Assembly (NCBI GenBank): GCA_035699745.1
Contig: DASSPH010000025.1
Coordinates: 1 to 37,442 of the forward strand
DNA from: Vicinamibacterales bacterium
GTDB lineage: Bacteria > Acidobacteriota > Vicinamibacteria > Vicinamibacterales > 2-12-FULL-66-21
Direction: 5' to 3'
DNA length: 37,442 nucleotides
This document shows, one piece after another, positions 6,370 through 15,333 of the stretch (position 1 is the first letter of the stretch; every line of letters starts with the position of its first letter). The notes under the pieces were generated by a model, which did no database searches, had not been told where the DNA came from, and saw nothing but the letters and a program-made list of their open reading frames with translations. The position numbers and the translations under genes were made by a program.

Positions 6370-7449
6370 TCAGCACACCTCGAACATCACCTTCACCGCC
6401 TCGCGCGCGCGCAGCGCGGCGAAGCCGTCCAGCGCGCCGGCCAGCGGCATCCGATGCGTGATCAGCCGCTCCGGGTGCAGCCGGCCCTCGGTCACCAGCC
6501 GGATCGCTTCCGCCCAGTGCCGCCGCACGCTGGCGACCACGCCCACCCAGGTCAGCTCCTTGCGCATCACCTGCAGGGCATCGATCTGCGTGTCGCGCAC
6601 CAGTCCCAGCGTCGCGAGCGTGCCGCCGGCGGCGGCGATGTCGATCGCCGTCTGTACCGCCTCCGGCGTGCCCGCGGCCTCGACGACGAGTCCTGCTCCG
6701 ACGCCGTGCGTCAGTTCTGACATGAACGCGTTCGCCGCGGCACGATCGGCGACGAGGGCGGCGTCGGCGCCGGCCTGCGCCGCGATCGCGAGACGCGCTT
6801 CGTCGCCGGGCCTGCCGAACACCACGATCGGCCCCGCGCCGGCGGCGCGCAGCGCGAGCAGGTGCAGCAACCCGAATGGTCCGGGCCCGAGGATCGCCGT
6901 CGGCGTGCCGGGGGCGGGACGGGTGCGTTCGACCGTATTGATCGCGGTGGCGAGCGGCTCGAGCAGAGCGGCCGCGTCGAGCGACATGCCGTCGGGGAGG
7001 GGGATCAGCGACGTCACCGGCACGACGACGAAGTCCGCGAGCGCGCCGTCCATCGTCAGCCCGACGTGATGCCAGTCGGGACAGAGGTTATAGCGTCCGC
7101 GAACGCAGTGGAAGCAGGCCCCGCATCCCGCCAGCGCTTCGATGACAACCCGGGTTTCCCGAAAACGGGGACAGTCCCCTTTTCCCCTGTCGCCGGGCGG
7201 GAAAAGGGGACTGTCCCCGTTTTCGCCGAGCGCCACGATCTCGCCGGCCGCCTCGTGGCCGAGGATCAGCGGACAGGGGACGGGACGATTGCGCCCCTTG
7301 TAGACGCCGTCAGAGACGAGCAGATCGGTGCCGCACAGGCCGGAGCGCCGGACGCGGACGAGCGCGGCGCCGGGACCGGGCCGCGGCTGCGGCACGTCGA
7401 GCAACGCGAGATGGCCCGCTCCCGGAGCCGACTTGACCAGCGCGTTCAT
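6370..7449 (-). CDS. Zinc-dependent medium-chain alcohol dehydrogenase, carrying an in-frame palindromic insert
   Basis: A 359-residue NAD(P)-dependent alcohol or polyol dehydrogenase of the MDR family. Catalytic zinc residues: Cys39 in GLCGTD and His65-Glu66 in GHEAAG. Structural zinc cysteines: 109, 112, 115 and 123. The Rossmann motif is LGPGPFG. Residues 76-97 (ENGDSPLFPPGDRGKGDCPR and two more) are encoded by a 66-bp palindromic element and disturb the loop that normally reads G-x-V-x-x-F-x-x-G-D-R-V. Without it the length would be about 337, close to the family's usual 340-345. The frame is preserved and both zinc sites are intact, so the enzyme may still fold. The start lies 22 nt after the PQQ dehydrogenase stop, implying one transcript. 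Confidence 0.85.
   Translation of the reverse strand: MNALVKSAPGAGHLALLDVPQPRPGPGAALVRVRRSGLCGTDLLVSDGVYKGRNRPVPCPLILGHEAAGEIVALGENGDSPLFPPGDRGKGDCPRFRETRVVIEALAGCGACFHCVRGRYNLCPDWHHVGLTMDGALADFVVVPVTSLIPLPDGMSLDAAALLEPLATAINTVERTRPAPGTPTAILGPGPFGLLHLLALRAAGAGPIVVFGRPGDEARLAIAAQAGADAALVADRAAANAFMSELTHGVGAGLVVEAAGTPEAVQTAIDIAAAGGTLATLGLVRDTQIDALQVMRKELTWVGVVASVRRHWAEAIRLVTEGRLHPERLITHRMPLAGALDGFAALRAREAVKVMFEVC
7160..7225. repeat. REP-like palindromic element inside the alcohol dehydrogenase gene
   Basis: Two 27-nt arms (7160-7186 and 7199-7225) are perfect reverse complements, each with the core GGGGACAGTCCCC, separated by a 12-nt loop. Total length 66 nt is a multiple of three, and the element is read as 22 extra codons. 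It resembles dispersed palindromes mobilised by REP-associated (Y1/RAYT) transposases, but no such transposase and no second copy are in this window. The loop itself encodes Pro-Pro-Gly-Asp, which resembles the native GDR motif of the MDR family. Confidence 0.85.
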
Positions 7450-7471
7450 GAGACCGGCAGCGCCGCGTCCG

Positions 7472-9550
7472 CTACTTCTTGGCGGCCGGCAGCGCGAACG
7501 CGCTGATGCTGTCGTCCGTGATCGGCGCGTCGAGGAAGCCGCCGCCGGTGGACGTGATCACCACGTACTGGCGCCCGTCGCGTCCCTGATACGTGCTGGG
7601 CGTCGCGTGCGCCGCGGCGCCGAGCTTCACCGTCCACAGCTCCCTGCCCGTCTTCGCGTCGAACGCGCGGAACCGGCTGTCGTCGGTCGCGCCCACGAAC
7701 ACCAGGCCCCCCGCCGTCGCGATCGATCCGCCGTTGCCCGGCCGTCCGGTGTTCTGCTTCCCGGGGGGCAGCGAGTCGGTGACGCCGAGCGGCACGCGCC
7801 ACGCGAACTCGCCGGTGTGCACGTCGATCGCCGTGAGATTCCCCCAGGGCGGCTGCTGGCACATCATGTTCGTCGCGTCATCCTTGAAGCGGCCGCCGCC
7901 CGGCATGTTGGCGTACGGACCGCTGCCGCCGCCACCGCCGCGTCCGGCGCCGCGGCCGCGCCCGGCGGGCGCTTGCTGCTGCGCCATCTCCGGATCGCCT
8001 GCGCCCCCGGCGCGTCCCGCCGGCGCCGGCGCGGCGGCGGTCGTCGGACGATCGGCAAACCCCTGCAGCTGCCCGTACTCCGACGTGTTCACGAACAGCA
8101 GCCCGAGCGCGGGATTGTACGACGCGCCCCCCCAGTTCACGCCGCCGTGGTTCCCCGGGAACTGCAGGCGCAGACGGTTGTAGCCCACCGGCAGATACGG
8201 GCCGCCGAGCTGCACCCCGTCGACGAGCTTGCGGCACGCCGCCTCCAGCTCCGGCGTCACCGTGGCGATGTCCGCCAGCGTCATCGTCATGCGCGACAGC
8301 GGCGCCGGCTTGAGCGGGAACGGCTGCGTCTTCGCGGTGCGCTCCAGCGGCACCTCGCTCTGCGGCACCGGGCGTTCCTCGACGCCGTAGATCGACCGGC
8401 CGGTGACGCGATCCATGAAGAACACGAGGCCGCTCTTGCTCATGATGGCGACGGCGGGAATCGTCCTGCCGTCCTTCCTGATGTCGAGCAGGATCGGCGG
8501 ATTGGCGACGTCGGCGTCCCAGATGTCGTGGTGCACGACCTGGAAGTGCCACAGGTACTTTCCGGTATTCGCATCCGCGGCGACGACGCTGGAGCTGAAC
8601 AGGTTGTCGCCGGGCCGATCGCCGCCGTAGCGATCCGTCGCCGGCGCGCCGAACGGCATATAGACGATGCCGCGCGCTTCGTCGACGGTCATCAGACCCC
8701 AGACGTTCGCGCCGGACCGATTCACCCAGCTGTCCCCTTCCCAGGTCTCGTTGAACCGCTCGCCTTTGCGCGGCACCGAACGGAACGTCCAGACGAGCTT
8801 TCCGGTGTGCACGTCCCACGCCCGCACGTCACCAGCCGGACCCTGCGCCGGTCCTTCCTGCGTGCGGCCGCCGGTGATGATCAGGTTCTTGTACATGATC
8901 GGCGGCGAGCTCAGCCCGTTGTTGCCCGGCAGGCCCTGCAGGATCTCGGGGGTGTTGAGATCGACGACCCCCTTGATGCCGAACTTGTCGTTCAGCTCGC
9001 CGGTCTGCGCGTCGAGCGAATAGAGCTTCCCGTCGCTCGAGCCGAAGACGATCTGCGGCGGCGTCTGCGGATCGCCGCGGAAGTACTCGACGCCGCGCGT
9101 CGACGGATTCCCGCTCGGCAGCGCGAACACCCACTTCTCTTTCCCCGTCGTCGGATCGAGCGCGACGACGCGGCCGTAGGGCGTGGTGACGTACATGACG
9201 CCGTTGATCACCAGCGGGGTGGTCTCGCCTGACGCGAACCCGGCGGCGCTGCCGCGTCCGCCGCCGCGCCCCTGCGGCGGTCCGCCGGGCGCCGGATCCG
9301 CTGGGGCCGGTCCGCTCGCCGGCGGCTTCATGTGGTAGACCCATGCCTTCTCGAGCTGCGCGACGTTGCCCGGCGTGATCTGCGTCAGCGGCGAGAAGCG
9401 CATGCCGCCGGGATCGTGTCCGTAGGTCGGCCACTCGGCGGCGGTGGACGGCGGACGTGACGCGGCACGCTGCGGCGAGACGGCATACCCCATCGAGCCC
9501 GCAGCGCAGACCGAGGCCGCGACCGCGAGCCCCCGGGTAATCCTGAACAT
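7472..9550 (-). CDS. Exported PQQ-dependent dehydrogenase (Gcd-like quinoprotein), second copy
   Basis: A 692-residue quinoprotein, paralogous to the one at 1055-3007. Signal peptide 1-23, then EWPTYGHDPGGMRFSPL. The active-site stretch HHDIWDAD begins at residue 340, and the C-terminal block MCQQPPWGNLTAID (Cys564) matches membrane glucose dehydrogenase closely. There is no transmembrane domain and no CxxCH. Two Gly/Arg/Ala-rich inserts interrupt the propeller (about residues 77-107 and 503-550), absent from the other paralogue. It sits between the TonB receptor and the alcohol dehydrogenase on the same strand, so uptake and oxidation of one substrate group is likely. ATG 9550 has no clear ribosome-binding site. 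Confidence 0.88.
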   Translation of the reverse strand: MFRITRGLAVAASVCAAGSMGYAVSPQRAASRPPSTAAEWPTYGHDPGGMRFSPLTQITPGNVAQLEKAWVYHMKPPASGPAPADPAPGGPPQGRGGGRGSAAGFASGETTPLVINGVMYVTTPYGRVVALDPTTGKEKWVFALPSGNPSTRGVEYFRGDPQTPPQIVFGSSDGKLYSLDAQTGELNDKFGIKGVVDLNTPEILQGLPGNNGLSSPPIMYKNLIITGGRTQEGPAQGPAGDVRAWDVHTGKLVWTFRSVPRKGERFNETWEGDSWVNRSGANVWGLMTVDEARGIVYMPFGAPATDRYGGDRPGDNLFSSSVVAADANTGKYLWHFQVVHHDIWDADVANPPILLDIRKDGRTIPAVAIMSKSGLVFFMDRVTGRSIYGVEERPVPQSEVPLERTAKTQPFPLKPAPLSRMTMTLADIATVTPELEAACRKLVDGVQLGGPYLPVGYNRLRLQFPGNHGGVNWGGASYNPALGLLFVNTSEYGQLQGFADRPTTAAAPAPAGRAGGAGDPEMAQQQAPAGRGRGAGRGGGGGSGPYANMPGGGRFKDDATNMMCQQPPWGNLTAIDVHTGEFAWRVPLGVTDSLPPGKQNTGRPGNGGSIATAGGLVFVGATDDSRFRAFDAKTGRELWTVKLGAAAHATPSTYQGRDGRQYVVITSTGGGFLDAPITDDSISAFALPAAKK

Positions 9551-9758
9551 GCGGCATTCTCACTGCATTGACGACTGCGCGCCAACGGTTTAACGGTTAC
9601 ACGCCGTCGCTGAACGCGCCGTTGGCTCGACGCTCCCGCACGAAGGCGCCAGGATCACGAAGACCACACAGGCAAGTCTTCGTGGTCTTCGTGTTCTGCG
9701 TGTCTAGGTGTTCCTCGTGCCGGAGCGTGAGCCGCCGGGCGCGTCACAGCAAGTACAG
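9551..9758. other. Intergenic region with 12-bp stem-loop between PQQ dehydrogenase and TonB receptor
   Basis: This 208-nt gap has no gene. It holds a direct repeat AACGGTT (9584-9590 and 9592-9598) and a perfect 12-bp inverted repeat, CACGAAGACCAC (9656-9667) with GTGGTCTTCGTG (9682-9693), separated by 14 nt. The stem may end or attenuate transcription from the receptor gene, or protect its 3' end; there is no U-tract, so a factor-independent terminator is doubtful. Confidence 0.6.
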
Positions 9759-12700
9759 CTAGAAGCCGTACTTGACGGCGAACTGCATGATTCGCGGATC
9801 GCCGGTGGTGTTGGTCACGCGCCCGTTGGTCAGCGACGTCGAGCCGATCTGCACCGCCGGGTTCGCCCAGTTCGAGTGATTGAACAGGTTGAAGGCCTCG
9901 ACGCGCAGCTCGAGCCGCTTGCCGCCGCGGAAGTTGAGGTTGCGCGAGAACGACGCGTCGACGTTCCAGAACCCCGGGCCGACGAGATAGCCCTTGGGCG
10001 TATTGCCCCACACGCCGGGCGTGTTCGGCGCGAAGGCCGCGAGGTTGAACCACGCCCGCGACGGACTGCTGCCGGTGACCGCCCACGTGCGCTCGTCCTC
10101 GGACAGATACGGATCGACGCCGGACACGAGAATCGGACGCTGCGGCAGATTGGTCAGCGCCAGGTCGCCGGTCGTCGTCGGCGTGATCGGGCTGCCGCTG
10201 CGCGCCTGCCAGATGATGCCGGTCTGCCAGTCCTTGGTCAGCGTGCGGAGGAACCCGCCGCCGAGCCCGGGACTCACCAGCACCGCCGAGAGGTTGAAGT
10301 TGTGGCGCCGGTCGGCGACGCACGGTCCCTTGTTCGTCGACGCGTCCGGCCGCGGGTTGCTGCTGGTGATGTCCGCGATCGGCACCGGATAGGCGTTGCC
10401 GATGTCGCCGGCGCCGCCCGGTTCTCCCTCGTTGGTGCACTCGCTGTAGGTGTAGTTGGTGCTGGTGCTCCAGCCGCGGGAGAGCCGCCGCGTCAGCGTA
10501 AAGCGGACGCCCTGATACCAGCCGCGGGCATCGTCGTAGAGCTGCGCGACGGTGTTGGCGGCGTAGTACTGCCCTTCGGCGGGGTTCAGCAGTGTCAGGA
10601 GCGATCGCGCCTGGCGGTTCGCGGCGGTGGTGTTCGAGCACGGGCCGGCGGTGGTGAGCGCGTACTGCCCCGCCTGGCAGTTCCCCGGAATGTAGATGGT
10701 CGGATTCTCTTCATAGCCCGACCAGATGTGGATCGAGCGGTTCCCCATGTAGGTGACGTCGAACATCATGTTCGTGAAGAACTGCCGCTGGTACGACAGG
10801 TTCCACTGCGTCACCTGCATCGGCGTGAGGTCGACCGGCATGCTGACGAAGCCGCCCTGCACCGGGAATCTGACGCTGCTCGGCGCCACCTGCACCGGCT
10901 CGCCCTGCCGCGGATAGTTGATGGCCTTCAGCGGATCGCCGCCGGGGGTGTTCGCCCAGGGATCGGAGAAGTTCACGGCGCAGCCGTTCCGGTTCGGCAC
11001 CGGGCAGGAGGTCGGCGGCTGCGCATTCACGCGATTGCCGAACGGCGGGTTCAGCGGATGCCGCGCATAGGCCCACAGCCGGGGTGAATCGTAGTAGTGG
11101 CCGATGCCGGCGCGGATCGTCTGCTGATTGTTCCCTTTCGGATCCCAGACGATGCCGGCGCGGGGCGCGAACTGCGCCAGCCGGGTCCGGTTGTTCGAGC
11201 CGCTGTCGGGGAACCCTGGATCGCCCTTGAACATGAGGCCCGCCGGGGCGTTGGGGTACACCACGCTCCTGATGCCCTTGTCGAAGTTCTCGCGGCTGAA
11301 GGCCTGCTGGAAGCCGTTGTTGTCCTTGGCGGCGAGATACGGCTCCCAACGCACGCCGTAGTTCAGCGTGAACTTGCGGCCGGCGCGCCAGACGTCGCCG
11401 AAATACAGGCCAACGGCGTTGATCGATTGATTGTTGCGCTGGCTGCCGGCCTGGTTGAACGTCGCCGGCAGGCCGAGCACGAAGTCCGCCATCGCGAGAC
11501 CGCCGTTGGCGTTGTTCGTGCCGCTGGTGATCAGGCCGCTGAACCCGAAGGTGCCGTTGGAGGCGAACGTCCCGTCACCGTCGGTGTGGGGACGGGTCCA
11601 GACGCCGCCGAAGGACAGACTGTGCGAACCCTTGATCCAGTCGAAGTCCTGCGCGACCGACGGCGTGTCGACGTAGAACCGTCCGGTGAACCCGCTGTTG
11701 CTCCAACCGGCCGAGCCGCCGGCGAGGAAATCCTGGCCGCCGCCGGTGGTGTACTGGAAGGTGTTGACGCCGAGCGAGGTCCAGGTCGGCGCCCCCTCGC
11801 CCTGGATGCGCTCCGTCGAGGTGCTCTGATAGGTGACGCGGGTGGTGGCGACGAGCGTCGGCGAAATCACCCAGTCGTAGCCGCTCGCCATGGTCATCAT
11901 GCGGGCGTCGATGCCGAGGCCGGCGCCGCTGAGCATGAGCAGGTTCGGGTTGTTCTTGTCGAAGCCCGGCGCGTGCAGGTACTTGGTGTAGAACACGCGG
12001 CCGAACAGCCGTTTGTTCGAGGTCATCTGATAGTCGAGGCGCCCGATGTACTGCTGCTCGTCGCTGTCGTTGGGGATCTGCAGCACGTAGCGGCCGCAGC
12101 CGTCGGGATCGATCGCCGGATCCGGCAGCGGCAGCATGTTCATCATCTTCACCGCGATCGGGTGGAACAGCGACGGGTCGATGCGGTTGTTGACGTAGGG
12201 CGCGCCGAGGGTGCGGGCGGTGCCGCCGCGGCACGAGGCCGACATGATCCGGGTGAAGTCGCCGCGCCGCACGTCCGCGGTCGGGACGGTCTGGTCGGCG
12301 GCGAGCGGAGCGATGCGGGTGTTGGTGATCTGGGTCCCGCCGAAGAAGAACAGCTTGTCCTTCATCAGCGGACCGCCGAGCGTGCCGCCGATCTGATTCC
12401 GCTTCAACCCGTCGTCACGGCCGAGGCCGCCGTTCGCCTTCTTCTCGAAGTAGCGGATCGAGTTGAACCGGCTGTCGCGGACGAAGTCGAAGACGTTGCC
12501 GTGCAGGGTGTTGCCGCCGGACTTGGTGACCGCGTTGACGGTCGCGCCGGTCGACATGCCGTAGCGCGCGTTGCGCACGCCGTTCTCGGTCTTGAACTCC
12601 TGCAGCGCGTCGGGGAACGGCATCGGGTTGCCGGTGTTGTTCTGCGGATCGTTGTTGTACCCGCCGTCGACGAGGTACATCGTGCTGTTGCCGGTGCCGC

Positions 12701-13253
12701 CGGCGACCGAGATGGCCACCGCGTTGGGGTACTGGCGGTTGTCGGTGAGGGTGGTGTTCTCGACCGCGGATCCGGAGAGGACGATCAGCTGCAGGACGCT
12801 GCGGCCGTTCAGCGGCAGGCTGACGATCTGCTCCTGCGGCACGACGGCGCCGAGGTTGACGTTGCGGGTCTCGACCAGGTTGGCGTCGGACTGGACCGTC
12901 ACCGTCTCGGTCAGGCCGCCGACCTTCATGCTCACGTTGATGGAGCGGGCGTCGCCGACGACCAGCACGATGCCGGTCTGTTCGAAGGTGCTGAAGCCGC
13001 TCAGCTTGGACGACAGCTTGTAGGGGCCGACGGGGAGATTGGTGAAGATGTACTCCCCTTTCTCGTTCGTCACCATGAACCGGGTCATGCCGGTGTCGGT
13101 CTGGGTGACGGAGACCTCCACGCCGGGCAGGGCGCCGCCCGATTCGTCGAGCACCGTGCCCGAGAGCTGGGCCACCGCCACGGTCTGGGCCCGCGCCGCC
13201 GCGGGGACGAGCAACAGCGTCATTACGAACGCCAGCAAACAACGTCGCACCAT
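9759..13253 (-). CDS. Oar-like TonB-dependent outer-membrane receptor with carboxypeptidase-regulatory-like domain
   Basis: A 1164-residue outer-membrane transporter. ATG 13253 is chosen over an upstream ATG at 13313 because GGAGGGAGGAA lies just before it and the signal peptide follows at once (hydrophobic 7-21, AARAQ). Residues about 27-110 form a carboxypeptidase-regulatory-like beta-sandwich (LSGTVLDESGGALPGVEVSV). Then comes a plug domain (VPQEQIVSLPLNGRSVLQL) and a long beta-barrel ending in VKYGF with the typical terminal aromatic. The architecture is that of Acidobacteria/Myxococcus Oar-like receptors, which import large or bulky substrates using TonB energy. It heads the presumed receptor-PQQ dehydrogenase-alcohol dehydrogenase transcript and its promoter carries operator site B. 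Confidence 0.88.
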   Translation of the reverse strand: MVRRCLLAFVMTLLLVPAAARAQTVAVAQLSGTVLDESGGALPGVEVSVTQTDTGMTRFMVTNEKGEYIFTNLPVGPYKLSSKLSGFSTFEQTGIVLVVGDARSINVSMKVGGLTETVTVQSDANLVETRNVNLGAVVPQEQIVSLPLNGRSVLQLIVLSGSAVENTTLTDNRQYPNAVAISVAGGTGNSTMYLVDGGYNNDPQNNTGNPMPFPDALQEFKTENGVRNARYGMSTGATVNAVTKSGGNTLHGNVFDFVRDSRFNSIRYFEKKANGGLGRDDGLKRNQIGGTLGGPLMKDKLFFFGGTQITNTRIAPLAADQTVPTADVRRGDFTRIMSASCRGGTARTLGAPYVNNRIDPSLFHPIAVKMMNMLPLPDPAIDPDGCGRYVLQIPNDSDEQQYIGRLDYQMTSNKRLFGRVFYTKYLHAPGFDKNNPNLLMLSGAGLGIDARMMTMASGYDWVISPTLVATTRVTYQSTSTERIQGEGAPTWTSLGVNTFQYTTGGGQDFLAGGSAGWSNSGFTGRFYVDTPSVAQDFDWIKGSHSLSFGGVWTRPHTDGDGTFASNGTFGFSGLITSGTNNANGGLAMADFVLGLPATFNQAGSQRNNQSINAVGLYFGDVWRAGRKFTLNYGVRWEPYLAAKDNNGFQQAFSRENFDKGIRSVVYPNAPAGLMFKGDPGFPDSGSNNRTRLAQFAPRAGIVWDPKGNNQQTIRAGIGHYYDSPRLWAYARHPLNPPFGNRVNAQPPTSCPVPNRNGCAVNFSDPWANTPGGDPLKAINYPRQGEPVQVAPSSVRFPVQGGFVSMPVDLTPMQVTQWNLSYQRQFFTNMMFDVTYMGNRSIHIWSGYEENPTIYIPGNCQAGQYALTTAGPCSNTTAANRQARSLLTLLNPAEGQYYAANTVAQLYDDARGWYQGVRFTLTRRLSRGWSTSTNYTYSECTNEGEPGGAGDIGNAYPVPIADITSSNPRPDASTNKGPCVADRRHNFNLSAVLVSPGLGGGFLRTLTKDWQTGIIWQARSGSPITPTTTGDLALTNLPQRPILVSGVDPYLSEDERTWAVTGSSPSRAWFNLAAFAPNTPGVWGNTPKGYLVGPGFWNVDASFSRNLNFRGGKRLELRVEAFNLFNHSNWANPAVQIGSTSLTNGRVTNTTGDPRIMQFAVKYGF

Positions 13254-13296
13254 TTCCTCCCTCCGTGCCGCTACCGGAAAGGTCTGCAGGTGCGTA

Positions 13297-13332
13297 ACAC
13301 TAGGCCACAACATGTTCTAATGTCAATACAAC
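13297..13332 (-). promoter_or_regulatory. Promoter of the TonB receptor with putative GntR operator (site B)
   Basis: On the minus strand TTGACA (13326-13321), an 18-nt spacer and TAGTGT (13302-13297) give a plausible promoter about 45 nt upstream of the ATG at 13253. TGT-N12-ACA (13313-13330, plus strand) overlaps the -35 box, as at site A. About 27 positions around the -35 box and spacer are largely the same as at 1005-1035, although the coding regions downstream are unrelated. Confidence 0.65.
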
Positions 13333-13346
13333 ATGGCATTACCTGA

Positions 13347-13538
13347 TCCGGGGGCTTCGCCCCCCGGATCCCCTCCACGCTCGCTCGCTCGCCGCTCCGC
13401 CGGCTCGCTCCGTTCGCGTGGCTCGCTCGCGGCGCTCGCTCGCGTCGTACTTGGTTTCGACGTGGGCCTCCGAACTTACGTAGCGAACGAGCGCAGCGAG
13501 TGAGCGTGGAGGGGGGCGGGGGGCGAAGCCCCCCGGAT
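13347..13538. repeat. Large imperfect inverted repeat with nested GGGGGC-TTC-GCCCCC hairpins
   Basis: The left arm 13347-13380 and right arm 13505-13538 are reverse complements apart from about three or four differences. Each arm has its own hairpin (GGGGGC/GCCCCC stem). Between them are GCTCGCTCG-type short repeats. The element lies between the ThDP enzyme stop (13544) and the TonB promoter. It may terminate the ThDP operon before the receptor promoter, or be a mobile palindromic element; no ORF is convincing inside it. Confidence 0.75.
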
Positions 13539-13543
13539 AAAAA

Positions 13544-15277
13544 CTAGTCGTTGCCGTGAACGAGGAACTCGGCGATGTCCCAGTGGCCGGTGCGCGGCAT
13601 CGGCACGTCGCCGCGGGTCCAGACGTCGAGCAGGTAGGGCACGCCCGCGGCGACCGCGGCGCGCAGCGCCGCGGGCAGATCGTCCGGCTCCTGTACGCGC
13701 GCCGCGGCGATGCCGAACGCCTCCGCCAGCTTCACGAAGTCCGGGTTGTACGGCTTGCCGTCGGGGGTGGTGAACTCGGTGCCGTAGGCGTTGTTGAAAT
13801 ACGTCGTGCCGACGGTGCGGATGGTCGAGAAGCAGAAGTTGTTGAACAGCACCCAGACCACCGGAATCCCCAGCTCCACCGCCGTGGTCAGCGCGCCCAC
13901 CACCGAGAGGAACCCGCCGTCGCCGACCAGGCACATCACCGGCTTGTCGGGCGCGGCGATCTTGGCGCCGATCGCCGCCGCCGGCGCGAACCCCATCGTC
14001 GCCATGCCGCCGCTGGTGATGAAGCGCTGCGGCTGACGCGCGACCAGCTGCTGGCCGGCGCCGTTCTTGTTCCACCCGACGTCGGTCACGAAGATCGTCT
14101 CCGGCGACGCCACCCTCGAGATCTCGTTCAGCAGCCGCGCCGGATGAATGGGCGTGCCGCCGTTGCGCTGCTCCTTCGCGAGCTCCGTCTGCCAGTCGGC
14201 CTTGCCGCGCGCCAGGTCCGACGCGCGCGATGCCGACGGCCGCGCCGGCCGCGCGCGCAGCGCGTCGTGCAGCTCGCGCAGCGTCAGTTTCGCGTCGCCG
14301 ACGATGCCGACGTCGACGGGATAGATCTTGCCGATTTCCTGCGGCTCGATGTCGATCTGGATGAGGCGGGTCGGCGGAATCGAGAAGGTGTACTGCGGGT
14401 TCCACGAGCTGCAGTCCGCTTCGCCGAAGCCGGTGCCGACGGCGAGGATCACGTCCGCGGATCGCGCCGTCTCGTTCGCCACGCGCGTCCCCCAGATGCC
14501 GGTCATGCCGAGCGACAGGGCGTGATCCTCCGGAAAGATGCCCTTCGCCATCAGCGTGGTGGCGACCGGGACGGACAGCAGCTCCGCGACCTGGCGCAGC
14601 TCGGGGGAGGCCTCCGACAGCGTCGCGCCGTTGCCGGCGAAGATCATCGGCCGCGACGCCTTGGCGAGCAGATCGGCGGCGGCGGCGATGCCCGCCGGAT
14701 CGCCCGCGGTCTTGCCGTGCGTCGGACGGCGCGCCACGGTGATCGGCTCGGCGGCGATCGGCTGCGAGAACACGTCCATCGGCACGTCGAGCAGCACCGC
14801 GCCCGGGCGTCCCGTCTGCGCGAGATTGAGCGCGCGCGGCATCACGTCCGTCAGGTACCTCGCCGCGTCGATGCGCCAGACCCGTTTGCAGAACGGACGA
14901 TAGATGTCCCCCTGGGAGGCGTCGGCGTGGAAGCGGATCCCCTGGTGCGGCTCGCGCGCGTGATGGTACGACGGCGTGTTGCCGGTGATGACGAGCATCG
15001 GCGTCGAGTCGGCGGCGGCCGTCACCACGCCGGTCACCGCGTTGGTCATGCCCGGCGAGAGGTGGACGTTGAGGACGGCGAGCTTGTGCGACACGCGGAA
15101 GTAGGCGTCGGCGGCGTGCGCCGCCTGCTGCTCGTGGCGGAACGAGACATACTCGATGCCGAGCTTGTGGCAGGCGTCGATGAGCGCATAGTTGGTGTGG
15201 CCGCACTGGCCGAATACTTTCGTCACGCCCTCCTGCTCGAGGCAGCGGGCGATGAACATCGCTCCGGTCATATTCAT
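13544..15277 (-). CDS. Thiamine diphosphate-dependent enzyme (acetolactate synthase/oxalyl-CoA decarboxylase superfamily)
   Basis: A 577-residue cytoplasmic enzyme with the three domains of the ThDP decarboxylase/synthase superfamily. The PYR domain is at 1-170 with the cofactor-activating Glu49 in FRHEQQAAHAADAY. The central Rossmann-like domain is about 190-335. The PP domain follows, with the ThDP-Mg motif GDGGF about 25 residues before NN near residue 430-460. The family includes acetolactate synthase, glyoxylate carboligase, oxalyl-CoA decarboxylase, 2-hydroxyacyl-CoA lyase and sulfoacetaldehyde acetyltransferase. A class III CoA-transferase two genes upstream favours a CoA-linked C-C cleavage such as oxalyl-CoA decarboxylation or 2-hydroxyacyl-CoA lysis, but residues that would prove this are not identifiable by eye. 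Last gene of the CoA-transferase operon. Confidence 0.85.
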   Translation of the reverse strand: MNMTGAMFIARCLEQEGVTKVFGQCGHTNYALIDACHKLGIEYVSFRHEQQAAHAADAYFRVSHKLAVLNVHLSPGMTNAVTGVVTAAADSTPMLVITGNTPSYHHAREPHQGIRFHADASQGDIYRPFCKRVWRIDAARYLTDVMPRALNLAQTGRPGAVLLDVPMDVFSQPIAAEPITVARRPTHGKTAGDPAGIAAAADLLAKASRPMIFAGNGATLSEASPELRQVAELLSVPVATTLMAKGIFPEDHALSLGMTGIWGTRVANETARSADVILAVGTGFGEADCSSWNPQYTFSIPPTRLIQIDIEPQEIGKIYPVDVGIVGDAKLTLRELHDALRARPARPSASRASDLARGKADWQTELAKEQRNGGTPIHPARLLNEISRVASPETIFVTDVGWNKNGAGQQLVARQPQRFITSGGMATMGFAPAAAIGAKIAAPDKPVMCLVGDGGFLSVVGALTTAVELGIPVVWVLFNNFCFSTIRTVGTTYFNNAYGTEFTTPDGKPYNPDFVKLAEAFGIAAARVQEPDDLPAALRAAVAAGVPYLLDVWTRGDVPMPRTGHWDIAEFLVHGND

Positions 15278-15333
15278 TGGCCTCCCCTACACGCGCTCGC
15301 GCGGCAGGCTGCCGGCGCGCTCCGTTCGCGTCC

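Noticed and set aside
13254-13313. Upstream ATG at 13313 as start of the TonB receptor
   Set aside because: It would lie within the promoter and operator and add 20 residues before the signal peptide; the ATG at 13253 has a strong ribosome-binding site.
11097-13346. 749-codon ORF opposite the TonB receptor
   Set aside because: Antisense to a receptor with signal peptide, plug and barrel motifs; its product is biased and domain-free.
13347-13368. Classical intrinsic terminator
   Set aside because: The GC hairpin is strong but no U-run follows on either strand; kept only as part of the inverted repeat.
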